The notes under the pieces are model-generated. The model made no database searches. It was not told where the DNA came from and saw only the letters and a program-made list of their open reading frames with translations. From an uncultured Lactobacillus sp. (GTDB lineage Bacteria; Bacillota; Bacilli; Lactobacillales; Lactobacillaceae), in NCBI RefSeq assembly GCF_947367085.1, contig NZ_CANBCP010000004.1:1-64000 (forward strand): 64,000 bases of DNA, in the 5' to 3' direction. Shown here piece by piece: positions 10,678-21,200 of this stretch; positions within the stretch are counted from its first letter, which is position 1, and each line of letters opens with the position of its first letter. The position numbers and the translations under genes are program-made.

Positions 10678-10790
10678 AAAAAAAAAGCAATCCCTTGCAC
10701 TAATTCGTCAAAGCACACAAAAAGACTCTAAATGTAATAAAAAGTCTATTAATAATATGCTTTAAACAAAATTAGTTACGCAAGGGCGCT
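10678..10790 (-). promoter_or_regulatory. Leader terminator T1 of the ABC-F attenuator
   Basis: On the minus strand CCCTTGC (10786-10780) can pair with GCAAGGG (10698-10692), extended by CTAATT with AATTAG across an internal loop. AGC and GCT can add three pairs at the base. The 3' arm is followed by nine T residues (10686-10678). The 5' arm overlaps the three-codon uORF, so a ribosome held there would prevent this stem. A smaller internal GACT/AGTC hairpin lies in the long loop. Confidence 0.7.
10772..10783 (-). CDS. Putative three-codon leader peptide (Met-Arg-Asn) of the ABC-F attenuator
   Basis: A strong ribosome site AGAAGGAG (10796-10789) is followed after 5 bases by TTG CGT AAC TAA, which would encode Met-Arg-Asn. 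The open frame covers the 5' arm of terminator T1. Short upstream ORFs that sense stalled ribosomes are established for several ABC-F genes (vmlR, msrD, Listeria lmo0919/rli53). Translation here is inferred from the ribosome site and position only. Confidence 0.6.
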   Translation of the reverse strand: MRN

Positions 10791-10857
10791 CCTTCTTTCT
10801 ATATTCGAATTTCAATTGATAAAGATAATTTATCACAAATCTTCTTTGAAATCTAGT

Positions 10858-11796
10858 TTAATTTTGTTTTAATTCGTAAAAATATTGTTGAACTAACTTT
10901 TGATCTCTTTGAAGTTGGTCTGATAAAGCCTTGATCCCGGAGAATTTTTGATCTCCGCGAATAAATTTATACCACTTAATAGTCATCGGTTTGCCATATG
11001 CTTCTTGGTTAAAACCAAATAAATGCGTTTCAATACTCAAATCTTGATTGGCAAAAGTTTCATTATAACCGACGTTGGTCATCGAATCATACCACTTACC
11101 ATCAATCTTGGTCTTGGTCGCATAGACTCCAACTTTTGGTAAAACTTTATTTCCACTTACTTTTAAATTAGCTGTTGGAAAGCCAATCTTATGCCCTCTT
11201 CTAAAGCCGCGGACAATTGTACCAGAAGTTTGGTAAGGTTGGTTGAGTAAGCCCATAGCTAAAGATACATTTCCATCTTGGATAGCATTTCTGATTTCAG
11301 TAGAACCAACCTTTATACCAGCAAATTTTTGTTCTGGTTCAACTACAATTTCAAAACGTCCTTGAGCAAATTTGGGTAAATTCTTAATATTTGCGACATC
11401 TTTTGGACCATAAGTATAATCAAAACCAGCAACAACAGTGTCTGTATTTAATCTAACAATTAGATCATCCACAAATTGCTGCGGAGTGAGATGACTAAAT
11501 TGCTCATCAAAATGAACTACGAGAAGATAGTCAACACCTAAAGCTTCCATTTTATTTTCTTTTTCAAAATTAGTATCTAAATAAACAAATTTTTTGTCTT
11601 TTTTATAGATCTCTTTTGGATGACGATCAAAAGTCATTACAACTAATGGTAGTTTTTTTTGATTAGCCACTTTTTTTGCATCTTTGATCAGAGCTTGATG
11701 GCCAATATGAACACCATCAAAAAATCCCAATGCCAAAACAATTTTAGAATCACATATTTTTGTATTAAATGGATACTTTAAGGTTAAAACCTTCAT
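10858..11796 (-). CDS. ribF: Bifunctional riboflavin kinase/FAD synthetase RibF
   Basis: RibF converts riboflavin to FMN and then FAD. The 312-residue protein has the N-terminal adenylyltransferase domain with LGFFDGVHIGHQAL near 23-37 and STEIRNAI near 165. The C-terminal flavokinase domain carries GFRRGHKIGFPTANL near 195-210. It follows truB by 14 bases, the usual Firmicute order. The ABC-F gene and its leader lie downstream. Confidence 0.97.
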   Translation of the reverse strand: MKVLTLKYPFNTKICDSKIVLALGFFDGVHIGHQALIKDAKKVANQKKLPLVVMTFDRHPKEIYKKDKKFVYLDTNFEKENKMEALGVDYLLVVHFDEQFSHLTPQQFVDDLIVRLNTDTVVAGFDYTYGPKDVANIKNLPKFAQGRFEIVVEPEQKFAGIKVGSTEIRNAIQDGNVSLAMGLLNQPYQTSGTIVRGFRRGHKIGFPTANLKVSGNKVLPKVGVYATKTKIDGKWYDSMTNVGYNETFANQDLSIETHLFGFNQEAYGKPMTIKWYKFIRGDQKFSGIKALSDQLQRDQKLVQQYFYELKQN

Positions 11797-11810
11797 CTAA
11801 ATAATCCCCA

Positions 11811-12704
11811 TTACTCATTTTTCAATAACATCAAATCTGGACAATAAACATCATCACTTCTTTGATAAATAGCCTTGATTTTTTTATTATATCGCAAAGC
11901 TATTTTTTTATCATTCTGATTTAACTTGATTTTTGCACCGTTTTTAACTCGATCAAATTGCTGAACGCTCAAGTCGACTACTTTTAAATCGTTAAAAAAG
12001 CTATCAATTGGTTGAAGCCACTTTTCTGGATGGGCAATTTCTTGTTCCAAATCTTCCAAACTCACAGCTTGAGATAGATCGTATCCAGAACTTGCGGTTC
12101 GAGTCAAACTCGTCATTACAGCTGGACAATTCAATTGCGTCCCTAAATCATTCACTAAAGATCGAACATAAGTCCCTTTCGAGCAACGTATTGCAAAGTT
12201 AAAACTTTCAGTTTTTTGTTCTTCATCATAAACTGGATCGCTAGTTAAACTATAATCATAAACTTCGACTGCGCGCTTAGGTCTTTGAACCTCGATATGC
12301 TGTCGAGCATATTCATATAGTCTCTTTCCATTAACTCGAACAGCAGAATAAATTGGAGGTAGCTGCTCAAGATGACCTGTTAACTTCTTCATCCCTTCAA
12401 TAATCTCATCACTTGTAAAAGGAGAAGTAACAGCTTGAGTTTCTAGTACTTCACCATCCAAATCATAACTATCAGTTCTTTTGCCAAACATCCCTGAACC
12501 AATATAAGATTTAGGTTTTGTATGCATCAATTCGATTAATTTGGTCGCCTGACCAATAGCAATTGGAAGCACTCCGTTAACCTCGGGATCTAGCGTTCCA
12601 GCATGACCAATTTTTCGTATCTGCAAAATTTTTCTTAACTTATAAACACAATCGCTCGAAGTCATTCCACGAGGCTTGTTTAAAACTACAATTCCATTAA
12701 GCAT
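11811..12704 (-). CDS. truB: tRNA pseudouridine-55 synthase TruB
   Basis: TruB makes pseudouridine 55 in the T loop of tRNAs. The 297-residue protein begins [15 protein letters not shown] and has the catalytic aspartate at about residue 39 in [17 protein letters not shown]-terminal PUA-like segment follows. It is separated from rbfA by a strong terminator, so truB-ribF may have its own promoter or depend on read-through. Confidence 0.97.
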   Translation of the reverse strand: MLNGIVVLNKPRGMTSSDCVYKLRKILQIRKIGHAGTLDPEVNGVLPIAIGQATKLIELMHTKPKSYIGSGMFGKRTDSYDLDGEVLETQAVTSPFTSDEIIEGMKKLTGHLEQLPPIYSAVRVNGKRLYEYARQHIEVQRPKRAVEVYDYSLTSDPVYDEEQKTESFNFAIRCSKGTYVRSLVNDLGTQLNCPAVMTSLTRTASSGYDLSQAVSLEDLEQEIAHPEKWLQPIDSFFNDLKVVDLSVQQFDRVKNGAKIKLNQNDKKIALRYNKKIKAIYQRSDDVYCPDLMLLKNE

Positions 12705-12725
12705 AAAAATTCCGCTCCCTACACT

Positions 12726-12752
12726 AAAAGACGCCAGGTTGTGGCGTCTTTT
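12726..12752 (-). terminator. Terminator after rbfA
   Basis: AAAAGACGCCA (12726-12736) pairs perfectly with TGGCGTCTTTT (12742-12752) around a 5-base loop, with a T-rich tract on the minus strand. It ends rimP-nusA-ylxR-ylxQ-infB-rbfA just before truB. The symmetrical flanks would also suit the plus strand, although no plus-strand gene ends here. Confidence 0.88.
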
Positions 12753-12757
12753 TTAGT

Positions 12758-13123
12758 TTATTTATTTTCTCTTTCTTGATCAGCTTTTTTCACTTGTCTA
12801 ATCAAGTTATCGATCTTGCTACCATAAGCAACTGAAGTATCACGTTTAAAGATCAATTCAGGAACTTTATACACTGTTAAAGTTTGTCCTAATAAGTGAC
12901 GCATCATGCCTTTAGCTTTTTCTAAACCTTCAGCAACGTCTTTTTCTGATTTTGCGTCATCAGTCAATAAACTGTAATAAATTGTTGCATATGATAAATC
13001 ATTCGTACATTCAACAGCAGTGATTGTAACATCGCTAAGACGAGGATCACGAATATCTTTACGTAAAATCTTAGTCAGTTCACGTAAAATTTCACCCTCA
13101 ACACGACCAATTCTATGTTTCAT
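12758..13123 (-). CDS. rbfA: Ribosome-binding factor A
   Basis: RbfA is a KH-like factor for late 30S maturation and 16S rRNA 5' processing. I place the start at 13123 (MKHRIGRVEGEI), 8 bases after GGAGG; the frame is open 7 codons further upstream without a ribosome site. The 121-residue protein contains the RDPRLSDVTIT segment and a charged C-terminus. It lies 28 bases downstream of infB, whose product acts in the same assembly and initiation steps. Confidence 0.96.
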   Translation of the reverse strand: MKHRIGRVEGEILRELTKILRKDIRDPRLSDVTITAVECTNDLSYATIYYSLLTDDAKSEKDVAEGLEKAKGMMRHLLGQTLTVYKVPELIFKRDTSVAYGSKIDNLIRQVKKADQERENK

Positions 13124-13151
13124 GTCAAAACCTCCGAAGATCAAAGATCAA

Positions 13152-15791
13152 TTATTGAGGCTTAACTTCTTGCATTTCGTAAGCTTCTAACTGGTCATCA
13201 ATCTTAATATCATTGAAGTTTTCGATTGTTAAACCACAATCAAATCCTTGTTTAACTTCCTTGACATCATCTTTAAATCTCTTCAAGGATGCAACTTTAC
13301 CATCATATTTAACAATTCCGTCACGAATTACACGAACGCCAGAATCACGAGTGATATAGCCACTATCCACAAAAGCACCAGCAATTGTACCAACTTTGGA
13401 AACTTTCCAAGTTTCACGAATAGTTAAGTTACCAGTAACTTTTTCTTCGTAAGTTGGTTCAAGCATACCCTTCATGGCTGCTTCAACATCATCCATTGCT
13501 TTGTAAATAATGTTGTAAAGACGAATATCAACGCCTTCACCTTCAGCTTGACTCTTAGCCGTTGCAGTAGGACGAACATTAAATCCGATGATAAATGCGT
13601 TTGAAGCACCTGCCAAAGTTACATCAGATTCATTAATGGCACCAACACCAGCGTGAATAATATTAACTCTAACACCTTCAACATCAATCTTTTCAAGAGA
13701 TTGTTGTAATGCTTCTACGGAACCTTGAACATCTGCTTTTAAGACAATGTCAACTTCCTTCATGTTCTCCTTCTTCATTGTATCAAATAAGTTATCAAGA
13801 GTAACATGTTGAACATTTTCACGTTGTTTTTCAAGCGCATTTTTGGCACGTTGTTCACCAACACTACGTGCAGTCTTTTCATCATCAAAAACAACTAACT
13901 TATCAGCTGAAGAAGGAACATCATTTAAACCAGTAATTTCAACAGGAGTGGATGGAGTTGCCTTCTTTACACGGCGACCCTTGTCGTTAGTCATAACACG
14001 TACACGACCAAAAGTATCCCCAACAACAATTGGATCACCTACTTTAAGTGTACCTTGTTGTACCAAAACATCTGCTACAGTACCACGTCCCTTATCTAAG
14101 CGGGCTTCGATAACAGTACCGATAGCTTTTTGATCTGGGTCAGCCTTCAATTCCATCACATCAGATTGAAGCAAGATCATTTGAAGCAAGTCATCAACAT
14201 TTTTACCAGTCTTAGCAGAGATCTTTACAAAAATAGTATCTCCACCCCAGTCTTCCGGAACTAGACCATATTTCATCAGTTGTTCCATAACGTGGTCTGG
14301 ATTTGCACCAGGTTTATCAATCTTGTTAACTGCAACAATAATTGGCACCTTAGCACTTTTGGCATGATCAATAGCTTCGATAGTCTGAGGCATAACTCCG
14401 TCATCTGCAGCAACAACTAAAACAACGATATCAGTAATTTCTGCACCACGAGCACGCATATTTGAAAAGGCAGCATGTCCCGGAGTATCCAAGAAGGTAA
14501 TCAATCGATCATCAAGACGAACTTGATAAGCACCGATCTTTTGAGTAATACCACCTGCTTCATGTTCAGAAACATTAGTATGACGCAAACGATCAAGTAA
14601 AGTAGTTTTACCATGATCAACATGTCCCATAATTGTAACTACTGGTGGACGCTTAACTTGGTGCTTAGATTTCTTAGAAGCTTCAACTTCTTTAGTATAT
14701 AAAGTATCGATATCAGAAATATCTTCATGTACCTTTTCTTGAGCATCAATACCATATTCAGCTGCTAATAATTCAATCGTATCCTTATCCAATGATTGGT
14801 TTTGGTTAGTCATAACACCAAGCATGAATAACTTTTTAACGATTTCTGCTGGTTCACGGTGTAAAAGCTTTCCTAAATCTTGAGCATTCATACCCTCTTC
14901 AAAAACAAGAGTTTCTGGTAATGGACGTTCTTTTCTTTGAGTAGGTTGCTTTTTAACTTCCTGAGATTGATTATTACGCTTATTCTTCTTATTACGACGT
15001 CTACGCGCTTTATCGGAATGTTCATTACGTTCACGTTCGTAATCTGGAACTTCACGCTTTTTACGACCAGGCTTTCCAAAATCCTTCTTACGGGATGGTT
15101 TAGCATTTTCAGGAGCTGGTTGGGCTTCAGGAATAACAGGTTCTACTTTTTTAACTTTTGGTTTATTTCTAGCAGGTGATGGCTTAATAATCTTTGGACC
15201 AGCTGGTTTTTGACTTGCTTGTACACGAGCTTTAACAGCTTCGGCACCTACTGATGGGATGGATTTCTTTTCAGCTTTTTTCACTTGTTCTACTTTCTTA
15301 GTATCCTTATTAGAATTTTGTTGCTCATTCCATTGACGGCGTGAGCGTTCTGCTTGAGCATCTAATTCAGAAGACTCTTTTCTTTGTTTATGTTGCAGCT
15401 GTTTTAATAGGTCTCTAGCTGCAGGTCTTGAATTATTTGCGTCATTATTTTGACGATTACGCTCATTATTTCGATTATTATTGCGCTTTTGATCTTGATT
15501 ATTGCGGTGATTATCAGATCGTTTCTTATTTTTTGAGAAATCTTTCTTTTTCTCACTATGACTAGGTCTTCTAATAGCACCTACAGAAATCTTAATCTTA
15601 GTCTTTTTCTTAGTTGCTTTACCAGCATTCTTATTAGATTTAAATGCCTCAACTAGTTTGTCGGCTTGAGCATCATCTAAGGAGGACATGTGGCTTTTAA
15701 CATCAAATCCTAATTCCTTTGCTTTATCTACAACGGTCTTATTATCGATGTCTAATTCTTTGGCTACTTCATAGATTCGTTTTTTCGCCAT
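13152..15791 (-). CDS. infB: Translation initiation factor IF-2
   Basis: IF-2 is the GTPase that places initiator tRNA on the 30S subunit. I use the ATG at 15791 ([13 protein letters not shown]); an in-frame TTG one codon upstream is also possible. The 879-residue protein has an N-terminal IF2_N helix domain and a long basic Asn/Arg/Lys-rich linker at about 65-370, common in lactobacilli. The G domain follows with [19 protein letters not shown] and NKID, then the EF-Tu-like and C-terminal initiator-binding domains. The linker is low-complexity and gives several spurious open frames. Confidence 0.97.
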   Translation of the reverse strand: MAKKRIYEVAKELDIDNKTVVDKAKELGFDVKSHMSSLDDAQADKLVEAFKSNKNAGKATKKKTKIKISVGAIRRPSHSEKKKDFSKNKKRSDNHRNNQDQKRNNNRNNERNRQNNDANNSRPAARDLLKQLQHKQRKESSELDAQAERSRRQWNEQQNSNKDTKKVEQVKKAEKKSIPSVGAEAVKARVQASQKPAGPKIIKPSPARNKPKVKKVEPVIPEAQPAPENAKPSRKKDFGKPGRKKREVPDYERERNEHSDKARRRRNKKNKRNNQSQEVKKQPTQRKERPLPETLVFEEGMNAQDLGKLLHREPAEIVKKLFMLGVMTNQNQSLDKDTIELLAAEYGIDAQEKVHEDISDIDTLYTKEVEASKKSKHQVKRPPVVTIMGHVDHGKTTLLDRLRHTNVSEHEAGGITQKIGAYQVRLDDRLITFLDTPGHAAFSNMRARGAEITDIVVLVVAADDGVMPQTIEAIDHAKSAKVPIIVAVNKIDKPGANPDHVMEQLMKYGLVPEDWGGDTIFVKISAKTGKNVDDLLQMILLQSDVMELKADPDQKAIGTVIEARLDKGRGTVADVLVQQGTLKVGDPIVVGDTFGRVRVMTNDKGRRVKKATPSTPVEITGLNDVPSSADKLVVFDDEKTARSVGEQRAKNALEKQRENVQHVTLDNLFDTMKKENMKEVDIVLKADVQGSVEALQQSLEKIDVEGVRVNIIHAGVGAINESDVTLAGASNAFIIGFNVRPTATAKSQAEGEGVDIRLYNIIYKAMDDVEAAMKGMLEPTYEEKVTGNLTIRETWKVSKVGTIAGAFVDSGYITRDSGVRVIRDGIVKYDGKVASLKRFKDDVKEVKQGFDCGLTIENFNDIKIDDQLEAYEMQEVKPQ

Positions 15792-15795
15792 CAAA

Positions 15796-16110
15796 TCACT
15801 CTCCTTTTTCTATTTTGTTAATTAACGCTTGACTAAAACCTGAGTCAGTTACTGCCACCAACTTACGTTTTTTTCCTAAAGCATGGCTTAATTCAGCACT
15901 CGTAAAATCACGAACTAGTATTAGTTTACTATCGTGTTTTACTAAAGATTGAACTTTATCTACAGTATTTTCACTGGCATCACTGGTTAAAATAACTACT
16001 TTAGCTTGATGTGCCTTAATTGCTAAACTAACAGCATCAGCACCGCTCACTAACTTACCAGCTCTTTGAATTAAACCTAAAAAATTCAAAATTTTTAATT
16101 TGTTATTCAA
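15796..16110 (-). CDS. ylxQ: L7Ae/L30e-like RNA-binding protein YlxQ
   Basis: This 104-residue protein has the L7Ae/L30e fold pattern: [17 protein letters not shown] at the N-terminus, then [11 protein letters not shown] and a C-terminal KRKLVAVTD segment. Family members bind kink-turn RNA. YlxQ is the conserved Firmicute gene between ylxR and infB, and its exact role is unsettled. It is 2 bases from ylxR and 4 bases from infB. Confidence 0.9.
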   Translation of the reverse strand: MNNKLKILNFLGLIQRAGKLVSGADAVSLAIKAHQAKVVILTSDASENTVDKVQSLVKHDSKLILVRDFTSAELSHALGKKRKLVAVTDSGFSQALINKIEKGE

Positions 16111-16112
16111 AA

Positions 16113-16409
16113 TTACTTATCACCAAACAATTCTTTTCTTGCTTTTTGGTGGTCAACATAAGCATAAAGATCTTTATAAAAATCCTCGGAAATCTTAGCA
16201 CTGAGGCTTTTTTCTAAAACACGATTTTTTTGTGCTTCTTCAATTTTTTCAGGAATTAAAGAAACATAAGCGCCTCGACCTGACTTTTTTCCAGTCGGAT
16301 CAACGCTGACGTTTTTATCTTTATCAATCACAATCCGCACTAATTCTTTTTTGGGCATCATTGTGTTTGTTAAAAGATCCTTACGCATTGGAATTTTTCT
16401 TTTTTTCAA
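16113..16409 (-). CDS. ylxR: YlxR (DUF448) RNA-binding protein, RnpM-like
   Basis: The 98-residue basic protein matches YlxR/DUF448: IPMRKDLLTNTMMPKKELVRIV near the start and KSGRGAYVSL in the middle. The B. subtilis homologue has been described as an RNase P modulator (RnpM), so an RNA-related role is likely. It follows nusA by 17 bases in the conserved nusA-ylxR-ylxQ-infB cluster. Confidence 0.92.
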   Translation of the reverse strand: MKKRKIPMRKDLLTNTMMPKKELVRIVIDKDKNVSVDPTGKKSGRGAYVSLIPEKIEEAQKNRVLEKSLSAKISEDFYKDLYAYVDHQKARKELFGDK

Positions 16410-16426
16410 AGAAAATCACCTAATCC

Positions 16427-17647
16427 TTATTCTTCATTCTTGTCTGCATCATCATCTAATTGAGAATCAACATCTTCGCCATTGTTAAAATCGTGGCTAT
16501 CTTCTAAAGTAGCATCATCAGCTGTTTGCGTTTCATTATTATCAGAAACTTGACTTTCAGTGTTTTCGGCTTCAGGTTCTGAGTCCTCATCAGATTCATC
16601 AACGAATTCAACTTGTGATTCAGGTTTAATATCGATCTTATACCCAGTTAAACGAGCAGCTAAACGTACATTCTGCCCCTTCTTACCGATTGCAAGTGAC
16701 AATTGATAATCGGGCACAATAACTAAAGCATCTTTACTGTCTTCTTCATTATCGCCGAATTGAACTGCAATAACTTCTGCAGGATTCAAAGCATTAGCAA
16801 TATAATCAGATGGATCATCTTCATATTTAACGATATCAATATTTTCTCCACCAAGTTCATTAACGATATTTTGAACTCTTGAACCTTTTGGTCCAACTAA
16901 AGTGCCGACTGGATCGACATCAGGATCGTTGCTTTTCACTGCAATCTTGGTACGATCGCCGGCTTCACGTGCAATAGAAACAATTTCTACAGTTCCATCA
17001 TAAACTTCAGGAACTTCCTGCTCAAATAAGCGTTTAACAAGGCCTGGAGCAGTACGTGAAACTGTGATTTGAGCACCTTTAGCATCAGAACCTACACGTG
17101 TTACTAAAACGCGGATCTTATCTTGAGGATTGTAAACTTCCCCAGGTAATTGATCATTGTGAGGCATAACGGCTTCAACATTACCAATAGTGACATAAAC
17201 AAAACGATTATCCTGTCTTTCAACAGTACCAGTAACAATTTCGTCTTGATATTGAGAATATTCGTCAATAATGTGATTTCTTTCTGCTTCACGAAGACGT
17301 TGCATAATTACTTGTTTTGCAGTTTGAGCGGCAAGACGACCAAAGTTTTTTGGAGTAACTTCAAATTTGATTTCATCGCCTACTTCATAAGCTTTATTGA
17401 TTTCAAGAGCATCTTTTAAGCTAACTTCCAAGCGACTATCTTGAACTTCATCAACCACAGTCTTAATAGCGTTAACTTTGAAATTGCCTTTCTTTTCATC
17501 AAAAACAACTTCCACATTTTGTGCTTGATTATAATTTTTCTTGTATGCTGCAACCAAAGCGGCCTTTATTGCATCAACAATGACATCTTGCTTAATGCCT
17601 TTTTCTTTTTCTAAAGTAGCAAAGGCTTCTACCATTTCTTTAGTCAT
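16427..17647 (-). CDS. nusA: Transcription termination/antitermination factor NusA
   Basis: NusA binds RNA polymerase and modulates pausing, termination and antitermination. I choose the ATG at 17647 (MTKEMVEAFATLEKEKG), which matches the conserved N-terminus; the frame is open 17 codons further into rimP. The 406-residue protein has an N-terminal polymerase-binding domain, an S1 domain (about 130-200) and KH domains with GPKGSRVQNIV and IGKKGQNVRLA. It ends in a strongly acidic tail of about 50 residues. The ribosome site AGAAAGGA is somewhat far from the ATG, about 13 bases. Confidence 0.96.
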   Translation of the reverse strand: MTKEMVEAFATLEKEKGIKQDVIVDAIKAALVAAYKKNYNQAQNVEVVFDEKKGNFKVNAIKTVVDEVQDSRLEVSLKDALEINKAYEVGDEIKFEVTPKNFGRLAAQTAKQVIMQRLREAERNHIIDEYSQYQDEIVTGTVERQDNRFVYVTIGNVEAVMPHNDQLPGEVYNPQDKIRVLVTRVGSDAKGAQITVSRTAPGLVKRLFEQEVPEVYDGTVEIVSIAREAGDRTKIAVKSNDPDVDPVGTLVGPKGSRVQNIVNELGGENIDIVKYEDDPSDYIANALNPAEVIAVQFGDNEEDSKDALVIVPDYQLSLAIGKKGQNVRLAARLTGYKIDIKPESQVEFVDESDEDSEPEAENTESQVSDNNETQTADDATLEDSHDFNNGEDVDSQLDDDADKNEE

Positions 17648-17666
17648 AAGTTTTTGATCATCCTTT

Positions 17667-18143
17667 CTAAAACTCGACTGCAAATCGAGCATTAGCAATC
17701 ACATTACGAGGGATCTTGACTTCTTTAGTGCGAGTTTTAACTTTAATTTCTAAAGTTATTTCATCCTCATCTAGTTGTCTTAAAAAACCTTCGTAGATTT
17801 TACTACCATCAAGATTTTTATAAAGTCCAACATGGATATAAGAATCAACCGCATTTTTCCAATCCTTTTCTTTCTTAATTGGTCTCTCAAGTCCAGGAGA
17901 TGACAATTCAAGAACATAAGGATCTGGAAATGGATCGGGATCCAATTCATCTAGTTTTTCAGAAACGATGTCACTTAATTCAGCAATTTCTTCAATATCA
18001 ATACCACTTGGGCGACGATCTACGTAAATACGCAAGTAGTATTGAGCTTTTTCTTTAACATATTCAACGTCGACAACCTCATCGCCGCGTTCTTGTGCTA
18101 AAGGTTCAACTAACTTAGTAACCATTTCAGTAACTTTTGACAA
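17667..18143 (-). CDS. rimP: Ribosome maturation factor RimP
   Basis: RimP assists 30S assembly. I place the start at TTG 18143 ([14 protein letters not shown], read as Met), because GGAGG lies 7 bases before it. The open frame extends to a GTG at 18185, but that codon is inside the leader hairpin and has no ribosome site. The 158-residue protein has the N-terminal alpha-beta domain with [12 protein letters not shown] and the conserved [14 protein letters not shown] segment, then an SH3-like C-terminus. It heads the nusA-infB operon. Confidence 0.95.
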   Translation of the reverse strand: MSKVTEMVTKLVEPLAQERGDEVVDVEYVKEKAQYYLRIYVDRRPSGIDIEEIAELSDIVSEKLDELDPDPFPDPYVLELSSPGLERPIKKEKDWKNAVDSYIHVGLYKNLDGSKIYEGFLRQLDEDEITLEIKVKTRTKEVKIPRNVIANARFAVEF

Positions 18144-18156
18144 ACTTCTTCCTCCG

Positions 18157-18187
18157 TAATAAAAAGAGTGAGCATTACTGCTCACTC
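18157..18187 (-). promoter_or_regulatory. Leader terminator/attenuator upstream of rimP-nusA
   Basis: GAGTGAGCA (18166-18174) pairs perfectly with TGCTCACTC (18179-18187) around a TTAC loop, and on the minus strand is followed by TTTTTATT. It lies downstream of the predicted rimP promoter and just before the rimP ribosome site. It is therefore an attenuator for this operon as well as a terminator for polC read-through. Confidence 0.8.
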
Positions 18188-18213
18188 GAATTTGCTATTC
18201 GAACTTCGTCTCT

Positions 18214-18242
18214 AGAATAGCATATTTATTGACTTTTGTAAA
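18214..18242 (-). promoter_or_regulatory. Predicted sigma-A promoter of rimP-nusA-infB operon
   Basis: On the minus strand TTTACA (18242-18237) and TATTCT (18219-18214) are 17 bases apart, just after the polC stop. Transcription from here would include the GAGTGAGCA hairpin in the leader. Confidence 0.65.
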
Positions 18243-18249
18243 ATATATC

Positions 18250-21200
18250 TTAAAACAAAGACAATTGATTTTGATCGGGCATTCCTTCCAAAACACCATT
18301 GTTTTCGAAATATTCCATAATCGTCTGGGATACCTTACCACGTTTTGCTAAATCTTCTTTTGATAAAAATTGCTGTTCAGCCCGAGCTGCTACTATTTGT
18401 TTTGCAGCGTTATCACCTAAACCCGGAACAGCATTAAATGGAGCTAAGATTGTGTGTTCATCCAAAATCTTAAAGTCCATTGCTTCAGATTCGTTAACAT
18501 CGACCATTTTGATCTTTATGCCGCGTTCTAAACATTCATTAGCAATTTCTAAAACAGTAAGCAATGATTTATCTTTTGCACTGACATCCATCCCTTTATC
18601 TTGGATTTCTTTCATTGCTGCTTTAACTGTGTTTTTACCATGACTCATAGCAACTAAGTCAAATAAATCAGCACGTACAGAAAAGTAAGCAGTGTAATAA
18701 ATCACTGGATAATATACCTTGAACCAGGCAATTCGTAAAGCCATTAAGATATAGGCCGTAGCGTGGGCTTTCGGGAACATGTATTTAATCTTGAGACATG
18801 AAGGAATATACCAATCAGGTATATTATCATTTTTCTTCAAAACTGCCATATCATCGTCGCTGATTCCACGACCATGACGTACTGATTCCATCGTAGAAAA
18901 GGCAACTTCTGGCTTTACACCCCAGTGAATCAAGTCCATCATGATGTTATCACGACATCCGATAACGTCCTTTAACTTACAAGTGCCATTATTAACTAAA
19001 TCTTCAGCATTCCCCAACCATACGTCAGTACCATGGGATAGGCCTGAAATTTGAAGTAATTCAGAAAAAGTATTTGGCTTGGTTTCTTCAAGCATACCAC
19101 GAACAAAACGAGTACCAAATTCCGGAACTCCTAAAGTTCCAGTTTGAGACTGGATTTGATCTGGAGTAACTCCTAAAATATCAGGACTTGCAAATAAAGA
19201 CATAACCCCCGGATCATCTGGAGGAATAGTCAAAGGATCAATTCCTGATAGATCTTGAAGCATTCTGATCATCGTCGGATCATCATGGCCTAAGATATCA
19301 AACTTCAGAATGTTATCGTGGATTGAATGGAAATCAAAGTGGGTCGTCAGCCAGGCGGCATTTAAATCATCCGCTGGATATTGTACAGGAGTAAAATCAT
19401 AAATATCCATATCATCTGGAACCACAACGATTCCGGCCGGGTGTTGGCCTGTAGTTCTCTTAACTCCACTAGCACCTGCAGCTAAACGATCTAGTTCGGC
19501 ATTTCTTAAATGAAGTTCTTTTTCTTCTTCATAATGTTTAACATATCCAAAAGCAGTTTTATCCGCAACTGTGGCAATTGTTCCAGCACGATAAGAATTA
19601 TCTGGTCCAAACATTACTCGAATATAGTTATGGGCAACTGGTTGATAATCTCCAGAGAAGTTCAAATCGATATCAGGAACCTTGTCGCCGTGAAATCCTA
19701 AGAAAGTGGCAAATGGAATATCTTGACCATCTTTAACAAGCTGCGCACCACATTTTGGACATTCTTTGTCTGGCAAGTCAAAACCAGATCCATATTCCCC
19801 ATTTTCATAAAAATGGGAATATTTACATTTTGGACAGCGATAATGCGGCGCAAGCGGATTAACCTCGGTAATTCCGGACATTGTCGCAACTAAACTTGAA
19901 CCCACAGATCCACGTGAACCTACCAGATAACCATCTTTATTAGATTTAGCCACTAGTCTTTGAGAAATCAAATAAATAACAGCATATCCATTGGAGATGA
20001 TTGAATTTAATTCAAGATCAATACGATCTTTTACGATTTTCGGAAGTGGCTTACCATATAGTTCATAGGCCTTGTTGTAAGTCAAATCCTTCATTTCTTG
20101 ATCAGCATCCGCAATATGAGGTGGATATAGACCGGACTTAATTGGAGCAATTTCATCTATTTGATCAGCAATCTTATTAGTATTATCTATTACAATCTCT
20201 TTTGCAATATCTTCGCCTAAAAAATCAAAAGCATCGAGCATCTCTTGTGTGGTATAAAAATGAAGATCAGGAAGAGCCTTATTACGATCTGGATTTGCCT
20301 TTTGAGCAGCCAACAAGATCTTACGATAAATTGCTTCATGTGGTTCCACATAATGACTATCACCCGTTGCTACGACGGGCTTTCCAAGTTCTTTACCCAA
20401 TTTATAAATATTGGAAATAATTTCATGCAATTCATCTTCATCACTAATTAAATGATCATCAATTAAAGTTTGATAATTTGCCGGAGGTTGAACTTCTAAA
20501 AAGTCATAGAATTTTGCTTTTTCGCGAGCTTCATCATATCCTTTTTGCATCATAGAAATAAAGACTTCACCCTGCCAACAGCCTGAACCAAACAAAAGTC
20601 CTTTATGATATTTTCTTAACTCAGATAGCGGCGTTCTTGGTACGCGATAAAAATATTTGGTCGATGCAAGAGAGACCAACTTATACATATTCTTCAAACC
20701 TTCTTGGTTCAAAGCTAAGACAGTCATATGATGAGGACGTGCACGTTTATACACTTGACCATATTTTGCATAATCATTCATTTTTCCAAGATCAGCTTCG
20801 CCAAAGCGATCATAAAATGCATCGAGCAACTTAAACATTAGGTATCCAGTTGCTTCGGCATCTTGATTAGCTCTATGGTGGTGCTCTAAAACAACATTAT
20901 ATTTTTTAGCCAACGAATCCAAAGTGTGACGAGTTTGTTCTGGATGAAGCAGACGTGAAACCTCCAGTGTATCTACGACTGGTTGAGTAATTTCATCTAA
21001 GTCAGCACGACGTAAGGCTGCATTTACAAAACCAACATCAAATTGAACATTGTGACCACATAATGGACGGTCACCATAAAAATCTTTGAATTGCTTAATA
21101 ACGACCGCTTCATCATCAGCTTTGCTAACCATCTCATCGGTAATTGAAGTTAAATTAATCGTAGTATCACTTAAAGGATGATGAGGATTAATGAACTTAT

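Noticed and set aside
14888..15179. Frames on both strands opposite the IF-2 linker
   Set aside because: The Asn/Lys/Arg-rich linker is low in stop codons in other frames. These are shadows without ribosome sites.
18144..18185. GTG at 18185 as the rimP start
   Set aside because: It lies inside the leader hairpin; the TTG at 18143 has GGAGG at proper distance.
20202..20451. Two overlapping plus-strand frames inside polC
   Set aside because: They oppose conserved PolC coding sequence and have no ribosome sites.
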